From: Candidatus Kouleothrix ribensis
GTDB taxonomy: Bacteria; Chloroflexota; Chloroflexia; Chloroflexales; Roseiflexaceae
Length of the DNA: 64,000 nucleotides
NCBI GenBank assembly: GCA_016722075.1
Contig: JADKGW010000001.1
Location: forward strand, 3,224,001-3,288,000
Direction: 5' to 3'
The translations under genes were made by a program, and so were the position numbers. This document shows positions 57,331-64,000 of the stretch, one piece after another. Below the pieces are notes generated by a model. It worked only from the letters and a program-made list of their open reading frames with translations, ran no database searches and was not told the origin of the DNA. Numbering within the stretch: position 1 is the first letter of the stretch; each line of letters begins with the position of its first letter.

Positions 57331-57903
57331 CTAGCGCTGCACCTCGCTTGGCACGATCAGGCCATAGTTGCCGTCTTCGCGCCGGTACAGCACGTTAATC
57401 TCGCTCGTGCCGGCATCGCGGAATACGAAGAAGTCGTGCCCGAGCAGCTCCATCTGCTCGACCGCCTCGTCGCTGAACATGGGCTTAACCTGGAACTCCT
57501 TGGTGCGCACGATGCGCGGGTTGCGCGCTTCGTCGGCCGGGGTGCCATTTGCCTCGGGCTGCACATCGATGATCTCGTTACCCTGGCGCCGTAGCTTGCC
57601 GCGCCGCCAGTGTTTATCCTTGTAGCGCTCGATCTGGCGCTGCAGGTTGTCGTGTACCACGTCGATCGCGGTCGTCAGGTCGGCAGCGCGCTGCTCGGCC
57701 CGCAGCAGAATGCCATGCTCACCTACCAGCGTCACCTGCGCGCGGTGGGTGTTGTTGTCGGTCCGCCGCTGTTCCTCCGCAACTTCGACGGTAACTTTGC
57801 TGATTTTGTCCAGGTACCGCTCGAGCCTCCCTAACTTCTCCTTGATATAGTTCTGGTGACGCTCCGAGACCTTGCCTGTGCGACTTCGAACAATCAGCTC
57901 CAT
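57331..57903 (-). CDS. hpf: Long-form ribosome hibernation promoting factor
   Basis: A 190-residue protein that binds the 30S decoding region and dimerises ribosomes into inactive 100S particles. The N-terminal domain (1-100: MELIVRSRTGKVSERHQNYIKEKLGRLERY, HRAQVTLVGEHGILLRAE, DLTTAIDVVHDNLQRQIERYKDK) and the C-terminal dimerisation domain (about 130-185: IVRTKEFQVKPMFSDEAVEQMELLGHDFFVFRDA) are both complete. The ATG at 57903 with GGAAAGAG upstream gives the family's normal N-terminus; the open frame continues upstream without homology. Confidence 0.95.
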   Translation of the reverse strand: MELIVRSRTGKVSERHQNYIKEKLGRLERYLDKISKVTVEVAEEQRRTDNNTHRAQVTLVGEHGILLRAEQRAADLTTAIDVVHDNLQRQIERYKDKHWRRGKLRRQGNEIIDVQPEANGTPADEARNPRIVRTKEFQVKPMFSDEAVEQMELLGHDFFVFRDAGTSEINVLYRREDGNYGLIVPSEVQR

Positions 57904-58220
57904 AGTCTCTTTCCTTCCCGATCGGCCAGCCCGCGCCAGCCGACACTGTACAGGCGCAACGGCGACGCTACTGCGCCAAATGCACGAAACCCTCAACCGC
58001 AGATAGCGGCCGAGGGCTTCGGAGCAGCTAACGCCAGGCGGTAGCGCTGTGTTCGCCGTAACCACGATTGTTGCAAACGATGCTTCTCATTCGTTCGCCG
58101 ATCCTAGCCGCGGGCCGCCAGGTGAAGCAGCACCGCGCCGGCTACTCATGGTTCCTTGCCAGGTTATTGTACTATGCGGGTGGTTGACATGCAAGCGCAG
58201 CCGGTGTAGGTTTCGCAACG
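57904..58220. other. Intergenic region upstream of hpf
   Basis: About 317 bases. A GGCCGAGGGCTTCGG word and CCGCAGATAGCGG hairpin (57990-58020 area) are seen near the hpf leader. No gene or promoter can be named with confidence. Confidence 0.35.
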
Positions 58221-59276
58221 TTAGCGCGTGGCCACCGGCACATGCACATGCTTGTCGAGCACCGGCGGCGGCCCAAGCGTGCCCCAGCCGATGTCGGCGA
58301 AGATGCCTTTGGTGATCGGCCCAGGGTCGTGGATCACCTCGCCGATATTCAGGAATGGCGTCATCAGCGAGTTGGCCGTGCCGGCCGGGTAGGTCGCCTC
58401 GTTGAGGTGCGCGAAGCTCGAGCCGGGCGCCCATGTCGCCGGCGCGTACAGCCTGGGCGGCCCACCACCGGCCGCCACGGCATTCGCGCCACTGAAGAAC
58501 AGATTGCCGCTGGTAAGCTGCGCCGCCAGCGCCGCCGAGGGGTTCGCAAACACGGCCGTGTTGATCAGCTGCTGGCCCGCGCCATTCACGCCAAAGCGAT
58601 CGAATACGGCCGGGTAGCGCGGCCCGCCGCTCGATTCGCCCCAGCTGCCCACCCCGCCCGATACCTGCATAGTGTCGAAAAATCCCAGGCCATGGGTTAG
58701 CTCATGTAATACCACCGAGACCAGATCGAAGCGATCGGGCGGCGGGTTGCCGTCGGTGCCGAAGTACCAGTTGCCGAAGTTGCTGTTGAAGCTGGCCACG
58801 ATGTCTGGCGTGTCGGGGCTCAGATCAGTGCCGGCGAGCTTGTTCGCCAGCGCCGCCGGGTACCAGGTGTTGGCGATCGGTGCGCCCTGGAAGTTGAGCT
58901 GCAGCTCGGCTGGCCCGGCCGCACCCAGCACACCCGCAGGCTGCAGCGGCTCCCAGGTGGCCTCGACACTGATCGGCACCGGCGAGCTGATCAGCGCGGC
59001 CCACAGATCGACCGCGCGCTGGAACGCGGCCTTGGCGTCGTTGGGAAAGCCAATGTACGTTACCGTCACCGTCGCCGATTGAATGCGCACCCGGCCGGGC
59101 GGCGGCGCCGGCACGCGCGTGGGGGTTGCCCGATCGCCGGCAAACAGCACCATGCGCGGCCCGCGCATCGCCATACCGGCCGGGCCTGGTGCGGCCTGGC
59201 CCTGCGCGCGTGTGCCGATCGGCACGGGCAGCACCGCCAGCACTACCAGGCATACGAGCGTTAGTCGCTGAATCAT
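58221..59276 (-). CDS. Secreted zinc metalloprotease-like protein with snapalysin-type motif
   Basis: A 351-residue exported protein. The signal peptide is MIQRLTLVCLVVLAVLPVPIGTRAQG (cleavage near 24-26). The zinc-binding motif HELTHGLGFFD (H191, E192, H195, D201) has Asp as third ligand, as in the M7 snapalysin/aspzincin pattern, rather than His or Glu. VTVTYIGFPNDAKAAFQRAVDLW resembles the start of related secreted zincins. The C-terminal part ends in a typical NSLMTPFLNIGEVIHDPGPITKGIFADIGW region, common to bacterial zincins of this type. AGAGG lies four bases before the ATG. Standing alone on the minus strand; role in nutrient proteolysis is probable. Confidence 0.82.
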   Translation of the reverse strand: MIQRLTLVCLVVLAVLPVPIGTRAQGQAAPGPAGMAMRGPRMVLFAGDRATPTRVPAPPPGRVRIQSATVTVTYIGFPNDAKAAFQRAVDLWAALISSPVPISVEATWEPLQPAGVLGAAGPAELQLNFQGAPIANTWYPAALANKLAGTDLSPDTPDIVASFNSNFGNWYFGTDGNPPPDRFDLVSVVLHELTHGLGFFDTMQVSGGVGSWGESSGGPRYPAVFDRFGVNGAGQQLINTAVFANPSAALAAQLTSGNLFFSGANAVAAGGGPPRLYAPATWAPGSSFAHLNEATYPAGTANSLMTPFLNIGEVIHDPGPITKGIFADIGWGTLGPPPVLDKHVHVPVATR

Positions 59277-59353
59277 GGATCCTCTCGGCTCACTCCAGGC
59301 CAACCATACGATCACGCAATCGGCGCAGGTGTGGTGGCTACACCGCGTTCCAA

Positions 59354-59782
59354 TCAGTTGTTCGGGCTTGCGGGCGGCGCAGCCGGCCGATCATGCTCGT
59401 CCAGGTCGGCCATCTGGAGCGTCAGGGCGTCGATCGACACCTGGATCTCGCGCAGCGATAGCGCCAGCGAGGCCAGCAGCAAGATCAGGCTGGCGCCGAA
59501 GATCCACTTGCCCAGCCCCGGCAGCCCGGCAAACAGCATGAACATGCTGAGCACGCAGCCGAAGAAGCTGGCCACGCCGCACGCCTGCATATTGCGAATG
59601 ATCCCAATCCGGTAGCGTAGGTTGTGCAGCTGGCCCTTGATGCGCGGATCCGGCCCCGCACGATACCTGGCGTACAGGTCGCGCATCAGCGCCGCGAGCG
59701 TTAGGAAGCGGTTGGTATAGGCCAGCAGCAACAGCGAGATCGCCGGAAACAGCAGCGCCGGCGTGGTGAGCGTCAATTCCAT
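59354..59782 (-). CDS. DUF2721 family membrane protein
   Basis: A 142-residue protein with the DUF2721 arrangement: an N-terminal helix LLFPAISLLLLAYTNRFLTLAALMRDL, a charged loop with IKGQLHNLRYRIGIIRNMQ, and two more helices (ASFFGCVLSMFMLFAGL, WIFGASLILLLASLALSLREIQ). REIQVSIDALTLQM is the usual C-terminal helix. Function is unknown. It lies between the protease gene and the deoxyhypusine-synthase-like gene, same strand. Confidence 0.9.
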   Translation of the reverse strand: MELTLTTPALLFPAISLLLLAYTNRFLTLAALMRDLYARYRAGPDPRIKGQLHNLRYRIGIIRNMQACGVASFFGCVLSMFMLFAGLPGLGKWIFGASLILLLASLALSLREIQVSIDALTLQMADLDEHDRPAAPPASPNN

Positions 59783-59842
59783 CTATAGTCCGATCAGGCA
59801 GGTGCGGGGCCGGCCGGCGTAACCAGCCTGCGCCGGCCCGGC

Positions 59843-61000
59843 TTAATGCTCGTGGCCTACGTCGGGCGTGCTGCGGCCAACCGCCGTGCCGCCGCCGCCG
59901 CCGCGGATCTCGCTGGCATGGTGTGGCGTGCTCGCGCGGCGGTAGTCGGCCTGCAGCTCGCTCAGCAGCGCGTCGCGCTGGTTGTACAGCCGCTTGAGCG
60001 GGCGCGCGCCGGCCGTCTCGAGCGCGTAGGCCGCCAGGATCGGCATGGCGATCGTGCTGTCGGTGTAGCAGACAATCGTGTCCGGCAGCTGCTCGGGGTC
60101 GACCTTGCCCCAGGTCATGGCCTCGCTGGGCGTCGCGCCGCTCAGGCCGCCTGTGTCGGGGCGCGCGTCGGTGAACTGGATGAAGTAGTCGTGGCCTTTT
60201 TCGGAAATGCCCATGATCTCCTGCAGCTGCGGCTCAGTCTGCAAAATGAAGTTCTTGGGCGAGCCGCCGCCAAAGATCAGCACCGCGCTCTGGCCGCCGT
60301 GCTTCTTGGCCCGGTGTACGATCGCGGTGGTCTCGTTCACGTCGCGCTCGACATCAAACTTGAGCTGGTTGCCGTCCAACGCCAGCGCGGCCACGTTCAT
60401 GCCGATGGTCGAGTCGCCAGGGCTCGAGGTGTAGAGCGGCACGCCGCACTCGTAGGCGGCGGTGAGGATCGACACATACTCGGTGCCGATCGCTCGCTCG
60501 CGCGCCTGAGTGTAGCGGCCCAGCAGGTAGTGCAGCTCGGCCGTGCTCATGCTGCGCTGGAACTCGGGGCCGCGGATGCACTGGCGCAGAAACTCATCCG
60601 ACTCGAGCAGCACGTCCTGGTCGAACAGAATGTCGTAGATCCGGATGATGTGCCGATCGCGCAGCTCGCGGTCGTCGGTGAACGGCGTCGTGTTGAACAG
60701 CTCGAAGCCCAGCGAGCGGTGTATATCGTGGTACAGGTTCGCCCCGGTGCTCACGACCCAATCGACCAGGCCGGCGCGGATCAGCGGCACGATCGCGGCC
60801 GTGCCCAGGCCAGTCGGGGTCAGCGCGCCCGAGAGCGTCACGCCAATCGTCACGTCGGGCTGGGCGATTGTGCGCGCGAACAGCTGGCAGGCTTCGCGCA
60901 GCCGTGCGCCGTTGTAGGCGTACAGATGATGATCGACCAGGTCGCGTACGCTCAGGCCCGCACCGATCGGCTGCGGGTCCAATTTGACGCCATAGGCCAT
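59843..61000 (-). CDS. Deoxyhypusine synthase-family protein
   Basis: A 385-residue enzyme of the deoxyhypusine synthase fold. The motifs ITIGVTLSGALTPTGLG-like (VTIGVTLSGALTPTG), DWVVSTGANLYHDIH, SSPGDSTIGMN, FGGGSPKNFILQ (the Lys at the position of the active-site lysine) and QFTDARPDTGGLSGATPSEA are conserved. In eukaryotes and archaea the family modifies eIF5A; bacteria lack that target. Bacterial members have been linked to homospermidine or related polyamine synthesis. Here no eIF5A gene is visible in the window. The start at 61000 (MAYGVKLDPQ) has GAGGAG eleven bases upstream. Substrate remains open. Confidence 0.88.
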   Translation of the reverse strand: MAYGVKLDPQPIGAGLSVRDLVDHHLYAYNGARLREACQLFARTIAQPDVTIGVTLSGALTPTGLGTAAIVPLIRAGLVDWVVSTGANLYHDIHRSLGFELFNTTPFTDDRELRDRHIIRIYDILFDQDVLLESDEFLRQCIRGPEFQRSMSTAELHYLLGRYTQARERAIGTEYVSILTAAYECGVPLYTSSPGDSTIGMNVAALALDGNQLKFDVERDVNETTAIVHRAKKHGGQSAVLIFGGGSPKNFILQTEPQLQEIMGISEKGHDYFIQFTDARPDTGGLSGATPSEAMTWGKVDPEQLPDTIVCYTDSTIAMPILAAYALETAGARPLKRLYNQRDALLSELQADYRRASTPHHASEIRGGGGGTAVGRSTPDVGHEH

Positions 61001-61200
61001 TAGTATCGTTGCTCCTCTCAATGGCACCGGGCGTGCGGCCAGCCCCGTGCAGCTGGCCGATTACACCAATGACGCGGTGCCATGCCTGGCGCCTGCATGC
61101 TGCCGCAGGCAAAAAAACCGCCGACTGCGTACGTACCGGCCTATTATAGCAGATGCGCTCGCGACCCTCAGCCGGTCGGGCATGGGCCGGTGGGCTACCG
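61001..61200. other. Intergenic stretch with a half family A element
   Basis: GCATGCTGCCGCAGGCAAAA followed by CCGCCGACTGCGTACG (about 61095-61132) matches the half element near 23.99 kb. Nothing else is recognised before the XRE promoter. Confidence 0.5.
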
Positions 61201-61229
61201 CTGACGATGCGCGCCGCCCATGGTATACT
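61201..61229 (+). promoter_or_regulatory. Sigma70-type promoter of the XRE gene
   Basis: CTGACG (61201-61206) and TATACT (61224-61229) are 17 bases apart. The start codon of the regulator lies 40 bases downstream, with TTGGAG just before it. Confidence 0.6.
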
Positions 61230-61268
61230 GACAATTGAACACACATTGGAGTAATTTGGAGCGAGCCG

Positions 61269-61631
61269 ATGGCCACATTGAACGAGCGCCTCGCCGATAT
61301 CGTCAAGCGCAAGCGCCAGCGCGATCGATTTACCCAATCCGACCTTGGCGCGCGAATTGGCACCAGCGGGTCGTACATCAGCGCGATCGAGTCGGCCAGC
61401 ACCAGCCCGCGAATCAGTGAGATCGAGGCGCTGGCCAGCGTGTTTCGCACCACCGCGTTCGACATGATCATCGAGGCGGCCAAGCAGGACGCCTATACCT
61501 TCTCGGCCTCGAATCGCGAGCGCGACGCATTTCTGTCGATCTACGACGCGCTCTCGCCCGAGCATAAGAAGCAGGCGCGCACATACCTGCTGTTCCTCCG
61601 CGAGCTACAGGATCGCCCGCCTGAAGAGTAA
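61269..61631 (+). CDS. XRE-family helix-turn-helix regulator
   Basis: A 120-residue protein with an N-terminal HTH_XRE domain: LNERLADIVKRKRQ, FTQSDLGARIGTSGSYISAIESASTSPRISEIEALASVF. The remaining helical part (ASNRERDAFLSIYDALSPEHKKQARTYLLFL) may mediate oligomerisation. GGAG precedes the ATG at 61269. It is followed after 19 bases by the DUF1992 gene, so the two are probably co-transcribed. Targets are not known. Confidence 0.92.
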   Translation: MATLNERLADIVKRKRQRDRFTQSDLGARIGTSGSYISAIESASTSPRISEIEALASVFRTTAFDMIIEAAKQDAYTFSASNRERDAFLSIYDALSPEHKKQARTYLLFLRELQDRPPEE

Positions 61632-61650
61632 CTACGCGAAGAGGCGTACC

Positions 61651-62118
61651 ATGAGCAATCACCAGCAGCATGGCGACGATCAGCCGCAGCCGGCTCGGCG
61701 CCGCCAGAATAACCTGAACCTGATCGATCAGATCATCACCAAGGCGCAGGCCGACGGCCTGTTCGACAACCTGCCGGGCCAGGGCCAGCCGTTGCCGGCC
61801 GACGCCGACGAGCTGGTGCCCGAGGAGGATCGGCTGGGGTACCGCATGCTCCGAACGGCCGGCTACGCGCCGCCGTGGGTCGAGGCGCGCCGCGCGATCG
61901 ATGAGGAGCGCGCCCGGCTCGATGCATGGCTGGGCGATGCGCAGCGGCGCTGGCCCCACCTGGCTGCGCCGGCCCGCGCGGGCTTCCAGGTGACGTACAA
62001 GCGCAAGCTGGCCGATCTACAGCGCATGATCACCAGCTTCAACCTGACGGCGCCGCCCGGCGTACCGCATCTTGAGGGGCTGCGCATGGCCGATGAGCTG
62101 GCCAAACTAGGCGCCTAG
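61651..62118 (+). CDS. DUF1992 / DnaJC28-type conserved domain protein
   Basis: A 155-residue protein with the DUF1992 core: LIDQIITKAQADGLFDNLPGQGQPLP (residues about 21-46) followed by LGYRMLRTAGYAPPWVEARRAIDEE. The domain occurs in DnaJ homologue subfamily C member 28 and as stand-alone bacterial proteins; no J domain is present here. AAGAGGCGTACC lies before the ATG. The C-terminal half is helical and Arg-rich. Function unknown. Confidence 0.92.
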   Translation: MSNHQQHGDDQPQPARRRQNNLNLIDQIITKAQADGLFDNLPGQGQPLPADADELVPEEDRLGYRMLRTAGYAPPWVEARRAIDEERARLDAWLGDAQRRWPHLAAPARAGFQVTYKRKLADLQRMITSFNLTAPPGVPHLEGLRMADELAKLGA

Positions 62119-62206
62119 TGCCGTGGGTTGCAGGTTGGCAGGTTGGTGCTATCGCTGCGTACTGGGTACTGCCGGCCAGCCCATAACAGCATTCCGCCGC
62201 TCTGAA

Positions 62207-64000
62207 CTAGCGCTCGACGCCTACCACCAGCAGGGTCATGTCGTCGAACTGTTCGGCCGCGCCCTGGTAGGCCGCCAGGTCGGCGAATGTCGCCGTGCAG
62301 AAGTCGTCGAGCGCGCGCCCGGCGTGCCGTAGGAACACCTGGGTCAGCCGGTCGAGATCGAAGCGCTGGCCGTCCAGCCCGAAGATATCGGTCAGGCCAT
62401 CGGTGTAGAGCACCAGCCGATCGCCCGGTCGCAGTGTCAATTGCTCTTCCGAGAGCTGGATCTCGCTACTGTCGAAGCAGCCGAGCACCACCCCGCGGCC
62501 CTCGAGCCGAGTCACGGCGCCGGCGTGCAGCAGCAGCGGGTAGTCGTGCCCGGCGCGCGCGTAAGTCAACCGGTGCGCCGCCGGGTCGATCACGCCATAG
62601 AACACCGTAACAAACATCTGCGGGTCGCCCAGCTCGCGCAGCAGCTGGTTGACACTCAGCAGCACTGCGCGTGGCGAGCGCTCGCGCCGCGCCTCGGCCA
62701 GTAGCAGGCTGCGTGTCAGGCCCATGTACAGCGCCGCCGGCATGCTCTTGCCCGACACATCGGCGATCACCACGCCGACCCTTCCACCTTCGAGCAGAAA
62801 TACATCGTAGAGGTCGCCGCCAACCTGGCGCGCGGGCTGGTTACGGGCCGCAAAGCCGTAGCCAGGCACGGCCGGGAACACGCGCGGCAGCACACTCTGC
62901 TGCACCTGGCGGGCCAGATCGAGCTCGTGCTCGAGGCGCTCTTGCTGTACACGCGCGTCGATCAGCCAGGCTCGCTGAATCGCCAGCGCGGCCTGGTCGG
63001 CAAACGCCTGCACCAGCGCGGTCTCGCCCGGCGTGAAGCGCACCTTCTGGGTGCTCTGAATGATCATCAGCCCGACCGCGCGGCCCTCGGCGATCAGCGG
63101 CACGGCCAGGCCTGCGCGCAGCTCGAACCCGGCCACATCGGCGTGCTGAGCCGGGATGCCGGGCGGCCAGCCGCTGAAAGGGGTCGGTGCTACGCCAACC
63201 TCGTCGAGCACGACCGCGACCGCTTGCTGGATCAGGTGGGCGCCCCAGCCATGCACGGCCAGGATGGCTGCGCTGGCATTGGGCCGCGCCAGGTACACGA
63301 CCACCCGGTCGGCACCGCTCAGCTCGCCGGCATGCCAGCAGACGCGCCGCGTCAGCTCGGCCAGGTCGGTCGAGCGCGTGAGTGCCTGCCCGATCGCTTG
63401 CAGCGAGTGCAGCGCGGCAGTGCGCTGCTGCAATACCTGATGCGCCGACTCGAGCTCGAGCAGCTTGCGCTGCAGCGCGGCGTTGGTTTCGGCCAGCTGC
63501 TGAGCGCCGCGCGACAACAGCTGGTAGGTGTGGTAGAGCTGGTGGGTGTCGTGCTCGAGCAGATCGTCAAGCGACAGCAGCTCGCGCTCGGCCAGCCCGT
63601 GCATGTAGCACGCGCGTGGCAGGGCCAGCCCTGCGCTGGCGTGGTAGATATCGAACACGGCGACATCGCCCAGGCGGCCGCTGCCATTGCAGCGCGCGCA
63701 GCCACGCGCGTCGGCATAGGTGGCCGTACTGCCGTCGCAGCGCCGCAGCAGATCGCTCAGGCGGGCCTGCTGCTGCGGGCTGGGCGCCACCGGGTAGCGG
63801 CAGTGCGGGCAGAGCGTGGCCAACCGCTCGACAGCGACAACCCAGCGCAGCACACCAAGCCGCTCGGCCGGTACACCAAGGTCGCCCAGGTGGCGCGCCA
63901 CGTCGGCGCCGTAGCAGACGGTGTCGAGCTGGGCGAGCACGCGCAGGCCCTGCTGCGCGGCCGCGAAGGCAGCCGGTGCACTGGCACCGTCGAGCCGGTC
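62207..64000 (-). CDS. GspE-like C-terminal region fused to GAF and SpoIIE phosphatase (5' end outside window)
   Basis: The frame is open to the window edge, giving at least 597 residues. The visible N-terminal part resembles the C-terminal region of GspE/PilB secretion ATPases: RLATLCPHCRYPV with CPHC, then GCARCNGSGRLGDVAVFDIY with a second Cys pair, preceded by a degenerate LAQLDTVCYGADVARHLGDLGV segment. A coiled coil leads into a GAF domain (about 195-335 from the visible start: HGWGAHLIQ, LAVPLIAEGRAVGLMIIQSTQ). The C-terminal PP2C/SpoIIE phosphatase follows: QQSVLPRVFPAVPGYGFAA, VGGDLYDVFLL, VVIADVSGKSMPAALYM, YTDGLTDIFG and FDDMTLLVV. It probably counteracts an anti-sigma kinase. Whether a full ATPase lies upstream cannot be seen. 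Confidence 0.85.
   Translation of the reverse strand, partial: DRLDGASAPAAFAAAQQGLRVLAQLDTVCYGADVARHLGDLGVPAERLGVLRWVVAVERLATLCPHCRYPVAPSPQQQARLSDLLRRCDGSTATYADARGCARCNGSGRLGDVAVFDIYHASAGLALPRACYMHGLAERELLSLDDLLEHDTHQLYHTYQLLSRGAQQLAETNAALQRKLLELESAHQVLQQRTAALHSLQAIGQALTRSTDLAELTRRVCWHAGELSGADRVVVYLARPNASAAILAVHGWGAHLIQQAVAVVLDEVGVAPTPFSGWPPGIPAQHADVAGFELRAGLAVPLIAEGRAVGLMIIQSTQKVRFTPGETALVQAFADQAALAIQRAWLIDARVQQERLEHELDLARQVQQSVLPRVFPAVPGYGFAARNQPARQVGGDLYDVFLLEGGRVGVVIADVSGKSMPAALYMGLTRSLLLAEARRERSPRAVLLSVNQLLRELGDPQMFVTVFYGVIDPAAHRLTYARAGHDYPLLLHAGAVTRLEGRGVVLGCFDSSEIQLSEEQLTLRPGDRLVLYTDGLTDIFGLDGQRFDLDRLTQVFLRHAGRALDDFCTATFADLAAYQGAAEQFDDMTLLVVGVER

Overview
The window is high-GC bacterial DNA. 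I infer a filamentous Chloroflexota of the Roseiflexus/Kouleothrix type. The reasons are the gene families present (a V4R vinyl-reductase-like protein, a bacterial deoxyhypusine-synthase-like enzyme, several ECF transport modules, SerA beside an archaeal-type class V aminotransferase, GAF-rich signalling proteins) and the very high load of intergenic repeats. Most genes lie on the minus strand. The taxonomic call is inference and is not proven by a marker gene.

Layout. 0-11.7 kb: serine biosynthesis (serA and a class V aminotransferase), tRNA-Glu, a secreted RNase Sa-like lipoprotein with an overlapping barstar gene, folC, a V4R protein, cobalamin genes cobS and cobC, a nucleotidyltransferase and an MFS exporter. 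11.7-24 kb: an accessory island whose gene modules are separated by tandem repeats built on a GCGGACGAAC unit. It holds a lower-GC nuclease-like/PIN pair, an LCAT-like lipase, a NACHT NTPase ending in an FGE-sulfatase (C-type-lectin-fold) domain, a CHAT caspase-like protease, a second FGE-sulfatase protein and a small adaptor-like protein. 24-34.7 kb: a large secreted M23/vWA protein, a DUF2277 protein, an ECF transporter operon and a membrane serine hydrolase. 34.8-52 kb: a cluster for hydantoin-like compounds (dihydropyrimidinase, N-carbamoyl amidohydrolase, hydantoin racemase, HyuB, HyuA, LLM oxidoreductase), a sugar-phosphate SIS/PfkB pair and a second ECF transporter. 52-64 kb: a GAF histidine kinase with its response regulator, an intact IS4-family element, hibernation factor HPF, a snapalysin-like protease, a DUF2721 protein, a deoxyhypusine-synthase-like enzyme, an XRE regulator, a DUF1992 protein and a GspE-like/GAF/SpoIIE phosphatase that runs off the window.

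The most striking content is the 13.7-23.9 kb island. The two FGE-sulfatase C-termini (about 5.9 kb apart, in near-identical context) differ in a 13-codon block where ten codons change. All changes fall at codon positions 1 and 2, and the third base never changes. This is the footprint of adenine mutagenesis of AAC-type codons by a diversity-generating retroelement (DGR). No reverse transcriptase or template repeat was seen in the window, so they would act in trans. The NACHT protein, the CHAT protease and the second FGE protein also share a 12-residue N-terminal motif of the form (G/R)(D/N)xNI(A/G)TxQ, and the adaptor shares a second motif with the CHAT protein. I read this as a hypervariable, NLR-like immune or self/non-self system in which short, possibly amyloid-like motifs couple diversified sensors to a caspase-like effector.

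A second theme is structured intergenic repeats. Family A elements of about 100-140 bp carry a GCCTGCGGCAG outer arm and a central hairpin of up to 20 bp. The arm sequence differs between copies but stays self-complementary. They sit in gaps between co-directional genes. Family B hairpins, a 107-bp MITE-like element and an AATCTGTG-type foldback also occur.
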